Shown here: positions 16,324 to 24,614 of the stretch, one piece after another | Layout of the letters: every line of letters starts with the position of its first letter | How positions within the stretch are numbered: position 1 is the stretch's first letter | DNA from: Pseudomonadota bacterium | Lineage (GTDB): Bacteria > Myxococcota_A > Polyangia > Polyangiales > Polyangiaceae | Reading direction: 5' to 3' | Length of the DNA stretch: 64,000 bases | Assembly (NCBI GenBank): GCA_023431345.1 | Contig: JAEYWK010000134.1 | Coordinates: 28,481 to 92,480, forward strand | Position numbers and translations under genes: made by a program | Notes under the pieces: model-generated | The model's input: the letters and a program-made list of their open reading frames with translations, nothing else | Database searches by the model: none | Told to the model about the DNA's origin: nothing

Positions 16324-18726
16324 ATGGTGCCCAAAAAGACCGGCAAAAAAGCCCGACATTCTCGCCCGCGGCCGATTTTTCGCCGTTTCGGCACGACGGC
16401 CGGGGTTACGCGAGCTATGAACGGCGCCTTCATGGTACGCAGAAAGCCCGAAAAATCCCAGTCTTCTCGCCCCAACAAGGGCTTCGAGGGGCTGCTCAGC
16501 ATGAACCCGCGCGGGTTCGGCTTCGTCGCGGGCGGCGCCGGCCGAGACGACGTCTACGTGCCGCCCGAGGCCATCGGCGGCGCCTTGCACGGTGATCGCG
16601 TGGTCGTCACGGTGGTGGCCCAGAGCGATCGCGGCCTCGAAGGTCGCATCGAAGAAATCGTGAAGCGCCGCAGCCCGCGCGTGGCGGGTGTGCTGCGCCG
16701 GCGCAGCAAGAGCGCTTGGCTCGAGCCCGACGACACGCGCGTGCGCGGCCCGATCGTCATCGACGATCCGGGCCGGCAGGCGAAGGACGGTGACGCGGCC
16801 GTCGTTGCCATCACGCGCTTCCCCGAGTTCCTGGACGAGAACCCGGAGGGCGAGCTGGTCAGCGTGCTCGGGCCGCCCGGGGACCCGAACGTCGAGATCG
16901 CGAAGATCTTGGTACGCGAAGACGTGCGCGAATCGCACTCTGACGCCGCGCTACGCGAGGCCGAGCTCTTGGCCCAGCGCCTGCAGCAGACGCTGGCCGC
17001 GGGGCGCACCGATTTGCGCCAAATTCCGCTGCCGACGATCGACCCCGAAGACGCGCGCGACCACGACGACGCGGTGTGGGTCGAGAAGCGTGGCGACGGC
17101 TACCGAGCCTGGATCGCGATCGCGGACGTGAGCGAGTTCGTGCAACCGGGCACCGCGCTCGACGAAGAAGCGCTGTCGCGCGGCTGCACCGTTTACCTGC
17201 CGACGCGCGCGATCCCGATGCTGCCGGCGGCGCTGGCGGCCGATCTGTGCTCGCTGCTGCCCGAGCGTGATCGCCTGTGCATGTGCGTGATCGCCGATTT
17301 GGATCGCGACGGCACCTTGCGAGACTTCGAGATCGTCGAAGGCGTCATGCGCTCGGCGGCGATGCTGACTTACGGGGGCGTCGCGCGCACGCTGGGCTTC
17401 AGCGACACGCCGCCGAAGAGCCCGGCGGCCGAAGCCTTCAAGAAGGACCTGAAGGTGATGGACGAGCTCACCCGCAAGCTGCGCAAAGCTCGCATGAATC
17501 GCGGCGCGCTCGACATGGATTTGCCGGAGGCGCGCGTGCTCGTCGACCCCCAGAGCGGCGCGCCGACCGACGTCGTTCGGCGCGCGCAAGACGCGGGCGT
17601 CAAGCGCGCCTACTCGATGATCGAGGAGCTGATGCTGCTCGCGAACGAGGCCGTCGCGCTGTGGCTCGGCAACCGCAAGTCGCCGGCCGTCTACCGCATC
17701 CACGGTAAGCCCGACGACGCGAAGCTCGCGCGACTGGGCGAGGTCGCGGGCCGCCTCGGCGTCGAGTTCGACCCGGAGGCGATGCAAGAGCCGCTGGGCG
17801 TGAGCCGCTTCCTCGCGCGAGCGCAGAAGCACGAGCGCAAGCAGGTGCTGGAGATGCTGCTGTTGCGCTCGCTGAAGCAGGCCGCCTACGACACCACCAA
17901 CATCGGGCATTTCGGCCTCGCGTCGAAGAACTACGTGCATTTCACCTCGCCGATCCGGCGCTATCCGGACGTGCAGGTTCACCGCGCGGTGAAGAAGATC
18001 CTGCGCGGAGAGAAGCCGGACACGAGCCCCGCCGCGCGCGATGAGCTGCAGCTCTCGGCCACGCTCGCGTCGGCTCGCGAGCGCGCGGTCATGGACATCG
18101 AGCGTGAGGTCGTCGACCTGTACCGCTGCCTGCTCATGCGCGAGCACATCGGCGAGACGTTCGAAGGCACCGTGAGCGCGCTCGTCGGCAGCGGAGCGTT
18201 CATCAGCCTCGACGCGCCGTTCGTCGATGTCTTGATTCGCTACGAAGCGATGGGCCCCGATCATTACCAGCTCTCGGATGATGAGCTGTCGGTGGTGGGC
18301 TCCCGCTCGGGCGACACCATTTCGCTCGGTGATCGGGTGGTCGTCACGATCGAAGACGTGGCCATCTTGCGCCGCCAGACCTACGGCCGCCGGGTGCCCC
18401 CGGAGGCGCTGCTGAATCAGCTGAAAGACGCGCCGGAAATGCCGCGCCGCGTGCAGCGCTTGTCGACCTCCCACGGCGGTCCGGGTCGGCCCGGCGGGCG
18501 CTCACCGCGCTACGAGGTGCGCCCGGACTCGACGCAGCAGCGCTCGGGTGGTAGCGGCTCCGACAAACACGGGCGCGGACGGCCGCAGAAGCAAAACTCT
18601 GCCAAGGGTCGGCCGCCGACGGCCGCGAAGCCCGGCCGCGGCAAGGCCACTGGCGCATCGTTCGCGCGGAGCGACGCGACGGGGCGCGGCAAGCCCGCGA
18701 AGAACCGCGGCGGTCGCCGCAAGTAG
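16324..18726 (+). CDS. rnr: Ribonuclease R (RNB-family 3'-5' exoribonuclease)
   Basis: Protein of 800 aa. It digests structured RNA from the 3' end. A basic leader comes first, then cold-shock type domains (GFVAG, RDDVYVPPEAI), then the RNB catalytic domain with IDPEDARDHDDAVWV, which carries the metal-binding aspartates, YLPTRAIPMLP and HFTSPIRRYPD. An S1 domain follows (FEGTVSALVGSGAFI). The last 90 residues are a disordered Arg/Lys/Gly/Pro tail that probably binds RNA. The start is set by AGGAGG at 16315; ATG at 16417 is the alternative. The gene is divergent from the VKOR-DsbA gene with only 34 bp between starts. Confidence 0.95.
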   Translation: MVPKKTGKKARHSRPRPIFRRFGTTAGVTRAMNGAFMVRRKPEKSQSSRPNKGFEGLLSMNPRGFGFVAGGAGRDDVYVPPEAIGGALHGDRVVVTVVAQSDRGLEGRIEEIVKRRSPRVAGVLRRRSKSAWLEPDDTRVRGPIVIDDPGRQAKDGDAAVVAITRFPEFLDENPEGELVSVLGPPGDPNVEIAKILVREDVRESHSDAALREAELLAQRLQQTLAAGRTDLRQIPLPTIDPEDARDHDDAVWVEKRGDGYRAWIAIADVSEFVQPGTALDEEALSRGCTVYLPTRAIPMLPAALAADLCSLLPERDRLCMCVIADLDRDGTLRDFEIVEGVMRSAAMLTYGGVARTLGFSDTPPKSPAAEAFKKDLKVMDELTRKLRKARMNRGALDMDLPEARVLVDPQSGAPTDVVRRAQDAGVKRAYSMIEELMLLANEAVALWLGNRKSPAVYRIHGKPDDAKLARLGEVAGRLGVEFDPEAMQEPLGVSRFLARAQKHERKQVLEMLLLRSLKQAAYDTTNIGHFGLASKNYVHFTSPIRRYPDVQVHRAVKKILRGEKPDTSPAARDELQLSATLASARERAVMDIEREVVDLYRCLLMREHIGETFEGTVSALVGSGAFISLDAPFVDVLIRYEAMGPDHYQLSDDELSVVGSRSGDTISLGDRVVVTIEDVAILRRQTYGRRVPPEALLNQLKDAPEMPRRVQRLSTSHGGPGRPGGRSPRYEVRPDSTQQRSGGSGSDKHGRGRPQKQNSAKGRPPTAAKPGRGKATGASFARSDATGRGKPAKNRGGRRK

Positions 18727-18736
18727 CGACGAGTCA

Positions 18737-18786
18737 GCTCGCGCTGTCGTGGCGCGAGCGTTCGCGGGTCGCACCCGTGGGGTGCG
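18737..18786. terminator. Two consecutive hairpins between convergent genes
   Basis: GCTCGCGC/GCGCGAGC (18737-18744 with 18752-18759, 7-base loop) is followed by CGCACCC/GGGTGCG (18770-18776 with 18780-18786, 3-base loop). They fill the 69-bp gap between rnr and the convergent lipoprotein gene and are likely bidirectional transcription stops. Confidence 0.5.
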
Positions 18787-18795
18787 GACGGATGG

Positions 18796-19719
18796 CTATT
18801 GGATGACGCCGAGCGCCTCGACACAGAAGTCGAAGCGATCGGCGGCGAGCCGGATCGCGGGCAGCTTGATTTGCAGGGCGTAGACCAAGGACGGGTCGAA
18901 GGCGTAAGGCACGCCGCTGCCGCCCCAGTCGTCCTTTTCCATGCGCGAGAGCAGCAGCTGACCCAGCAAGGGGGGCGCGTCGTCGCCGTCGGGGGGGCCG
19001 GGGATTTCGCAGGTCTCGGCGCTACACTCCCCATCGAAGCTCGGATCCATATTGAGCACCCACACTTGCAGCGCGGGGGCCGAGCCGGTGATGCGCCACG
19101 CAAAGCCCTTCACGCCGTGCTCACGTGGGTCCCACAGCAGCTTGGTGCCGTCGCCTGCGCTGTTGAAGTCGAAGCCGACCGCGACGCCCCAGTTCGCGTA
19201 GTCGAGCCCCGCTTGGCACAGCTTGCCGGAAGCGCAGCGCGTGGCGGCGTCCCATTCCAGCGTCGCGCAGTCGTCGGCGTAGGCGTAGAGCTGGCCTTCG
19301 ATGCCGAGCTCGTCGTTCACGGCCTCGCTGCTGGGTGCGCGGCTGCCGTCGAGCTCGAGCCAGGTGACGCGCGCCAAGGAGCCACCGCCGCCCACGATGC
19401 CTCCGGCGCCCGCGTTGCCGCCGCCTCCGTTGCCGCCTCCGCTGCTGGCGGAGCCAGCCGTGCCGCCGCTGGGCGACGCCCCCGCACCGCCGGTCGCCGA
19501 TGCGGCGGTACCACCGCTGGCCGAACCGGCTGAGCTGCCGGCGCCGCCAGCGGGCTCGCCGGCGTCGGAGCTAGCGTCACTGCCCGCCGCGCCGAGGGCT
19601 TGTCCGGCGGCGCCCCCTTCCGCGGAGAGCGGCGGCAAGAGGCCGGGATCGAAGCACGCGCTGAAGACGGCGCACGTCGTCGTCACCAGCAGCGCCCAGC
19701 GCCCCGCGACACGGCGCAT
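18796..19719 (-). CDS. Gly/Ser/Ala-rich lipoprotein, last gene of the kinase operon
   Basis: Protein of 307 aa. The signal peptide ends in lipobox VFSAC (Cys near residue 22). A 100-residue linker of Gly, Ser and Ala follows. The globular C-terminal part (residues 130-307) starts VTWLELDGSRAP, carries six or more cysteines (DDCATLEW, TRCASGKLC, ECSAETCEI) that probably form disulfides, and contains WLELDG..NDELGIEGQLYAYAD and FAWRITG. This looks like a carbohydrate-binding or jelly-roll type surface domain, but I recognise no family. Its start overlaps the stop of the TPR gene by one base (TGATG). Confidence 0.7.
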   Translation of the reverse strand: MRRVAGRWALLVTTTCAVFSACFDPGLLPPLSAEGGAAGQALGAAGSDASSDAGEPAGGAGSSAGSASGGTAASATGGAGASPSGGTAGSASSGGGNGGGGNAGAGGIVGGGGSLARVTWLELDGSRAPSSEAVNDELGIEGQLYAYADDCATLEWDAATRCASGKLCQAGLDYANWGVAVGFDFNSAGDGTKLLWDPREHGVKGFAWRITGSAPALQVWVLNMDPSFDGECSAETCEIPGPPDGDDAPPLLGQLLLSRMEKDDWGGSGVPYAFDPSLVYALQIKLPAIRLAADRFDFCVEALGVIQ

Positions 19720-20651
19720 CAGAAGCTCCCTCGCACACCGAGCGTGCTCGTCGTCACGTCGATGCCCGGCGCGGGGCTCGAGCTTCCGCTCGACACGAAC
19801 AGCACCGCGCTGGTGCCGAGCGCGACCGACGCGCCGACCGTGAGCGCCACCGTCACGATGCTCGCGCTCGCGATGGACTCGGAGGCGCCGTTCAGCTCCC
19901 GGCGGCGCGCCTCGCTCGGCGCGCGCTGGTATTCACCGTGATCGGCCTGCCAAGCTCGATAACGCCCGCGGTTCCAGAAGTAGTGACCGAGCGCCGCGCC
20001 GCCGATGCCCAGCGAAGCGCCGCCGAGCACGTAGGCGACGGCGCGCGAGGTCGAGGTGCCGCGCTCAGACGGCGCGGCCGACGCGGGCTCAGGGAACACC
20101 CGCACATAACCGCTCGGTTTCATTGAATTTTCAACGCCGCTCGGCGAGCGCGGTGCGGTGGCTGGCGGAGGCGAGGTCGGCGTGAGCGCAGCTCCAGAGA
20201 CGCTGGCTGCGGGCGCTGGCGCGCTGACGGGCTCTGCCGGCGACGGCGCTTCGGGAGCGCTCGCGAGAGGCACGCTGGCGGAAGGAACGCTCACGGAGAT
20301 GCGCGCCAGCGTGGCTTCGACCTCCGCTCGGCGCGCAGCCTCTATCGCCGAGCCGCCCTGATCGAGGTAAGCGCGCAGGCTCTTGGCCGCATCTGTCGAT
20401 CGGCCCAGCGCGACCTGCGCTTGTCCGATGTTGTAGAGCACGCCGTAGTGCGGCACCGCGGCGTAGGCCAACTCGAACTCGTGGAGCGCCGCCGCGTAGT
20501 CGCGCGCCTTCGACAGCGCGACGCCCTGGTCGAAGTGGACTCTCGCTTCAGCGCGCGCCCGCGCGTCGTCTTGCGCGCTCAGCTCCGGCGCGATGAGCGT
20601 CAAAGTGAGCAGCGAGAGCGCAGCCGCGAGCTCAGTACGGGTTCGTCTCAT
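19719..20651 (-). CDS. TPR-repeat membrane protein
   Basis: Protein of 310 aa. A signal sequence (MRRTRTELAAALSLLTLTLIAPELSA) leads to two TPR motifs (ARVHFDQGVALSKARDYAAALHEFELAYAAVP; HYGVLYNIGQAQVALGRSTDAAKSLRAYL). A Pro/Ala/Ser linker follows, and then two hydrophobic segments (AVAYVLGGASLGIGGAALGHYFW; SASIVTVALTVGASVALGTSAVLFV). The layout recurs in myxobacteria next to Pkn-type kinases. It overlaps the kinase stop by 20 bases. A role as a periplasmic scaffold reporting to the kinase is inferred. Confidence 0.75.
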   Translation of the reverse strand: MRRTRTELAAALSLLTLTLIAPELSAQDDARARAEARVHFDQGVALSKARDYAAALHEFELAYAAVPHYGVLYNIGQAQVALGRSTDAAKSLRAYLDQGGSAIEAARRAEVEATLARISVSVPSASVPLASAPEAPSPAEPVSAPAPAASVSGAALTPTSPPPATAPRSPSGVENSMKPSGYVRVFPEPASAAPSERGTSTSRAVAYVLGGASLGIGGAALGHYFWNRGRYRAWQADHGEYQRAPSEARRRELNGASESIASASIVTVALTVGASVALGTSAVLFVSSGSSSPAPGIDVTTSTLGVRGSF

Positions 20652-22122
20652 CGAAGGTTACGGGTGGTGAGCCGACAGCGCTGGCAGTCGACGGAGGCGA
20701 ACCGACGCCCCGATGCTCGCTCGGCGCGGGCCGCGGCCGAGTCTTGGGAAGACGGGCGACAGCGCCTGCGGTGCTCGCGGAAGGCGCGGGTGTCGCCGCC
20801 GGCGCGGGCTCGACGGGCGGGGCTGCGGCGCCGTGGGGGGAGCGCTCGACGACGCTAGGCGCAGAGGCCGCGTCGCGGGCCGACCCTGGAAGCGGCTCCG
20901 TGGCCGACCGCAAAACTTCTGAATTTACTGGCAAATCCACAGCGTTCGTTTCTGCTGGCACGGCCGAACGCTGCCAGATCGCGTAGCCCCCGATCGCGAC
21001 GAGCAAGCCGGCCACGAGCAACCAGCCCGAGCTGGCGCGCCTCGAGCCGCGCCGCTCCGCGGGGACGTCACCGACCGCGGTCTGGAGCGTGCCGAGCGGC
21101 TCGCCACCGCGCCCCTCGGCTTCGCGTCGTCGGGCGTCACCGTCGCTCGTTTCAGCTCGCGTCTCCCCGACGCCGCTGCCGGCGCTCGCTGCGGTCAGGT
21201 CCACGGCGTCGGCACGCACCATCACCTCACGTGCAGCGAAGCGGGCGAGGTCAGCCGCCAGCGCGTCGATGGAAGGGTGCCGAGCGGACGCGTCGAACGC
21301 CATCGCCCGTTCGATCACGGCGACGAGCGCCTTGGGCAGGGTCGGACAAAGGCGCCCGAGCGGCTCGACCGGCTCAGTCAGGATGTGCGCGAGGATGGCG
21401 TTGTAGCTCTCGCCCGGATGCGGCTTCGTGCCGCTGAGCAGCTCATACGCGATCACGCCCAGCGCGTGGATGTCCACCCGCTGATCGACCTGGCGCTCGC
21501 CGCGCGCTTGCTCGGGCGCCATGTAGAAGGGAGTTCCGAGCACGGCGCCGCTCTGCGTAACGTCGCCCAGCGCGGCCTCATCGAGCAGCTTGGCGACGCC
21601 GAAATCCACGATTTTGAGCAGCTCGGAGCCGTCGGCGCGCGGCACGAGCAGCAGGTTGTCCGGCTTCAAGTCGCGGTGCACGATGCCGGCGCGATGCGCG
21701 ACGCCTAGCCCAGCCGCAGCTTGTAGCAAGAGACCCAGCACGCGCGGCAGCGGCAAGCGCTGCTCGCGCTGCAGCACGCGCGCGAGGCTCTCGCCGTCGA
21801 GCAGCTCCATCACCAGGAACGGCGCGCCGTCGGCGGCTCGATCGAAGTCGAGCACCGCCGCGAGGTGCGGGCTCTCGAGCGCGCCCGCGGCCTGCGCCTC
21901 TCGTAAGAAGCGCGCGCTCGCGCCAGCGCTGGCGGCGGCGCCTGCGTGCAGGAACTTCACCGCGAAGCGTCGGCCCACCACGACGTGGCGCGCCTCGTAA
22001 ACCTCACCCATCCCACCGCGCCCGAGCAGCCGCTCCAAACGGTACTTACCCGCCAGCACCTCGCCCGTGCGCGCACCACCCTGCAGGGTGTCGGCGATGC
22101 TCGGCTCTTCGCGGCGGCTCAC
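20632..22122 (-). CDS. Ser/Thr protein kinase, membrane anchored
   Basis: Protein of 496 aa from GTG at 22122, whose GTGA overlaps the stop of the FHA-activator gene. The kinase domain spans residues 26-290: GRGGMGEVYEA loop, VKFLHAG Lys, HRDLKPDN catalytic loop, VDFGVAKLL, and GTPFYMAPEQA. All key residues are present. A charged linker follows, then one transmembrane helix (SGWLLVAGLLVAIGGYAIWQ, near 370-390) and a Pro/Ala-rich outer tail with no clear sensor. A threonine-rich segment in the activation loop (ALGDVTQSGAVLGTPF) is the likely autophosphorylation region. Overlap with both neighbours indicates coupled translation. Confidence 0.93.
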   Translation of the reverse strand: MSRREEPSIADTLQGGARTGEVLAGKYRLERLLGRGGMGEVYEARHVVVGRRFAVKFLHAGAAASAGASARFLREAQAAGALESPHLAAVLDFDRAADGAPFLVMELLDGESLARVLQREQRLPLPRVLGLLLQAAAGLGVAHRAGIVHRDLKPDNLLLVPRADGSELLKIVDFGVAKLLDEAALGDVTQSGAVLGTPFYMAPEQARGERQVDQRVDIHALGVIAYELLSGTKPHPGESYNAILAHILTEPVEPLGRLCPTLPKALVAVIERAMAFDASARHPSIDALAADLARFAAREVMVRADAVDLTAASAGSGVGETRAETSDGDARRREAEGRGGEPLGTLQTAVGDVPAERRGSRRASSGWLLVAGLLVAIGGYAIWQRSAVPAETNAVDLPVNSEVLRSATEPLPGSARDAASAPSVVERSPHGAAAPPVEPAPAATPAPSASTAGAVARLPKTRPRPAPSEHRGVGSPPSTASAVGSPPVTFDETNPY

Positions 22123-23480
22123 GGCTCCGCCTCATCGCGCAGGGCCGCCAGCGACACTTCGGGGTGCCCCTGCATCAAGCGGTAGGCGCGCTGTCGCGAA
22201 ATTCCCAACGATTGCGCAGCCTTAGCAACATTACCACCGAACCTCCGCAGCGCGGCCACGAGCCGAGGCAAGTCCGCCGGCTCATCGCTGGCAGCCAGCG
22301 CGGCCGCGTCGGCCGAAGCCTCGCCGCGAGCAGCGGCCGCCAGGGCATGTCGCTCGGGCGCGAGCCGCTCGGGCAGGTGCTGCAGCTTGAGCTTCTCTTC
22401 GGCGCCGTGGAGCACGAGCAGGCGCTTTACGACCAGCGAGAGCTCGCGCACGTTGAAGGGCCAGTCGTGCATGCACAGGCGCTCGACCAAGCGCGCGTCG
22501 ACCGCCGGCGGCCGGCCGCCGGCGCCGTTCAACAGCATGCGCGCGAACAGGTACGGCACCTCCGCCTTGCGCTCGCGGAGCGGTGGTAGCTTCAAGGTCA
22601 GCCCGTCGAGCCGCGCGTAGAGATCCGCGCGGAACTCGCCGCGCGCGACGGCTTCGGTCAAGCTGAACTGCGCCGCCGCCAGCACGCGCACGTCGAGCTT
22701 GACTGGCTGCGCTTCCCCGAGCGGCTGCACGACTCGCTCTTCCAGCACCCGCAGCAGCTTCGCCTGCAGCGTGAGCGGCAGCTCGCAGACCTCGTCGAGG
22801 AGCAGCGTCCCGTGCTGGGCCGCGCGAAAATGGCCCTGATTCGCCTGTTCGGCGCCGGTGAACGCCCCGCGCCGGTAGCCGAAGAGCTCGCCCTCGGCCA
22901 GGGCTTCGGGGAGCGCCGCGCAGTTGACGGCGACGAGCGGTCCGCGTCGCCCGCTCCAGGCGTGAATGGCCTTGGCGACTGCCTCTTTGCCCGTGCCCGT
23001 CTCACCCTCGAGCACCATCGGCAGATCGCTCTGCGATGCCCGCTCGGCAGACGCGAGGGCGCGTCGCAGCGCCTCCCCGCCGAACAGGCCAGGTGAGAGC
23101 GCCCCGAACGGCCCCGCCAGGCGACTCACGACCCCCACCCACCCGCCGACGCGCACGACGTCGTGCTCGGCGAGCACGATGGATCGTACGCGCGCGCCGT
23201 TCACCCAGGTGCCGTTGCGGCTCTCGAGATCACGAATGACGGCGTGCGGCCCCTCGGCGCGAATCACCGCGTGCCGGCGCGATACATCGCTGCCGGACAG
23301 GCTCAGCGCGCAGTCTTCGTCGCGGCCCACGTACGCTTCGCTCGAGAGCCCGGAGAGCACCAGGCTCGGGCCGTCGGTTTGCGGGAATAGCCACGCGAGC
23401 AGCAGCGGCGCTGGCTGGGGCAGCGCCTGACTGGCGGTCAGCGAGCCCTCGGTGGTTTCCCCGGTGGAGCGTGCGGACAT
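22119..23480 (-). CDS. FHA-domain sigma-54-dependent transcription activator
   Basis: Protein of 453 aa. Residues about 40-110 form an FHA domain (YVGRDEDCALSLSGSDVSRRHAVI, DLESRNGTWVNG), which binds phosphothreonine. The AAA+ domain follows: Walker A GETGTGKEAVAKAIH, the sigma54-contacting loop ELFGYRRGAFTGAEQ with GAFTGA intact, Walker B GTLLLDEV, and the R-finger region. A Fis-type helix-turn-helix closes the protein (GGNVAKAAQSLGISRQRAYRLM). It can therefore sense a kinase product through FHA and start transcription from -24/-12 promoters. The adjacent kinase is the obvious partner; this is inference. Confidence 0.95.
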   Translation of the reverse strand: MSARSTGETTEGSLTASQALPQPAPLLLAWLFPQTDGPSLVLSGLSSEAYVGRDEDCALSLSGSDVSRRHAVIRAEGPHAVIRDLESRNGTWVNGARVRSIVLAEHDVVRVGGWVGVVSRLAGPFGALSPGLFGGEALRRALASAERASQSDLPMVLEGETGTGKEAVAKAIHAWSGRRGPLVAVNCAALPEALAEGELFGYRRGAFTGAEQANQGHFRAAQHGTLLLDEVCELPLTLQAKLLRVLEERVVQPLGEAQPVKLDVRVLAAAQFSLTEAVARGEFRADLYARLDGLTLKLPPLRERKAEVPYLFARMLLNGAGGRPPAVDARLVERLCMHDWPFNVRELSLVVKRLLVLHGAEEKLKLQHLPERLAPERHALAAAARGEASADAAALAASDEPADLPRLVAALRRFGGNVAKAAQSLGISRQRAYRLMQGHPEVSLAALRDEAEP

Positions 23481-23591
23481 GGCGGAGCGCGAGCGGCGAC
23501 AGCAAGCCTCCGCCCGGTCTCCCCATCATAGCCCAGAACCGCCCTCTGCCGAGGGCCCGAACGCCGCCTCCCGCCCCCACCCCGCGCCCAG

Positions 23592-24482
23592 CTACGGACC
23601 GTACTGGAGGCCTGTCACGCTGAGCGCGGCGCGGCCACCGAGGCTGGAACGAACGCGCACCTCGATTTGATCCGCGGGCAAGGCCGCGTACGGCCCTGCG
23701 CCGAGGCCCCAGCAGGTGTCGGGGACCGGCGACAGCGTGCCGCCGACGATGGGATAGATGCAGCCATCTTTACCTCCCGCTCGCACGAGCGCGATCTCGA
23801 GCGAGCCGCCGGTGCCGGTGCCGACGATCTTCAAGGAGCCGATGTTCTGCGCCGACTTGAAGCGGAAGAAGATGGCGCCGATGTCGTCCGGCGAGAAGAG
23901 GTCGTATTCAGCGACGGCGGCAGTCTCGTCAGCGTCGAACGCCGTCACGTAGTCGCGGGTGGCGTCGTTCGAGAGCACGTCCAGCGCGTAGACTCCGACG
24001 GTTTCGCAGCAATCGGGGCAGCTCGTGACGAGGGCGCAGGCGGCCTCGCTGTCGGGGAATGGATTGGTCGTGGTGCTGCCGCCGCTGCCGAGCCCGCCGC
24101 TGCTCGTACCCGCGGTGACCCCGCCGCTGCCGAGCCCGCCGCCGCTGATGCTGCCGCCCTTACCACCGAGGCTCGTGCCGCCAGACACTCCACCGGTTGG
24201 GGTGTCTTCGCTGCCGCCCGCGCCGCCCTCGCCGACGCTCGCTTCGCCGCCGAAGCCGAGCGCGCCGGCGAAGCCGCCGAAGCCGGCACCCGGGGGCGTG
24301 CACACCCCGAGCGGCGCGAAGCACTCCAGCCCATCGTTACAGGTCTGATTCGCGTAGCACAGGCACGCCAGGCTGCCCGTGGGGCAAGCCGCGTCTTTGT
24401 CGTCGTCCTTGTCGCCGCCGCACGCCGCCACGAAGCACAGGCCCACGCCGAGCGAAGCCACACCGAGAAGCCACTTGGTCAT
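23592..24482 (-). CDS. Cys-rich lipoprotein with Gly-rich linker
   Basis: Protein of 296 aa. The lipobox is VAAC (VGLCFVAACGG), followed by an Asp/Lys stretch and a Cys-rich module (CPTGSLACLCYANQTCNDGLECF...GVC) typical of myxobacterial surface lipoproteins. A long Gly/Ser/Thr linker follows. The C-terminal domain (ALVTSCPDCCETVGVYALDVLSNDATRDYVTAFDAD) is beta-rich. The ATG at 24482 gives a shorter signal peptide than ATG at 24506. It has the same architecture as the lipoprotein at 18.8 kb but no close sequence match by eye. No function is recognised. Confidence 0.68.
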   Translation of the reverse strand: MTKWLLGVASLGVGLCFVAACGGDKDDDKDAACPTGSLACLCYANQTCNDGLECFAPLGVCTPPGAGFGGFAGALGFGGEASVGEGGAGGSEDTPTGGVSGGTSLGGKGGSISGGGLGSGGVTAGTSSGGLGSGGSTTTNPFPDSEAACALVTSCPDCCETVGVYALDVLSNDATRDYVTAFDADETAAVAEYDLFSPDDIGAIFFRFKSAQNIGSLKIVGTGTGGSLEIALVRAGGKDGCIYPIVGGTLSPVPDTCWGLGAGPYAALPADQIEVRVRSSLGGRAALSVTGLQYGP

Positions 24483-24614
24483 GCCCAGGCCGGGTGCACG
24501 GCGCATGCCGGGATGGCTCAGCGCAACTTGGCCGAAATGGCCCGCCGCCAGCGCCCGCGGACATGTCCAGCACCGGCTCGGGACAGCCCGCGGACGTCCG
24601 CGTCCAGCGCTCCG

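Noticed and set aside
16417..16432. Inner ATG starts for RNase R
   Set aside because: Neither has a ribosome binding site, while AGGAGG precedes the ATG at 16324; kept only as alternatives.
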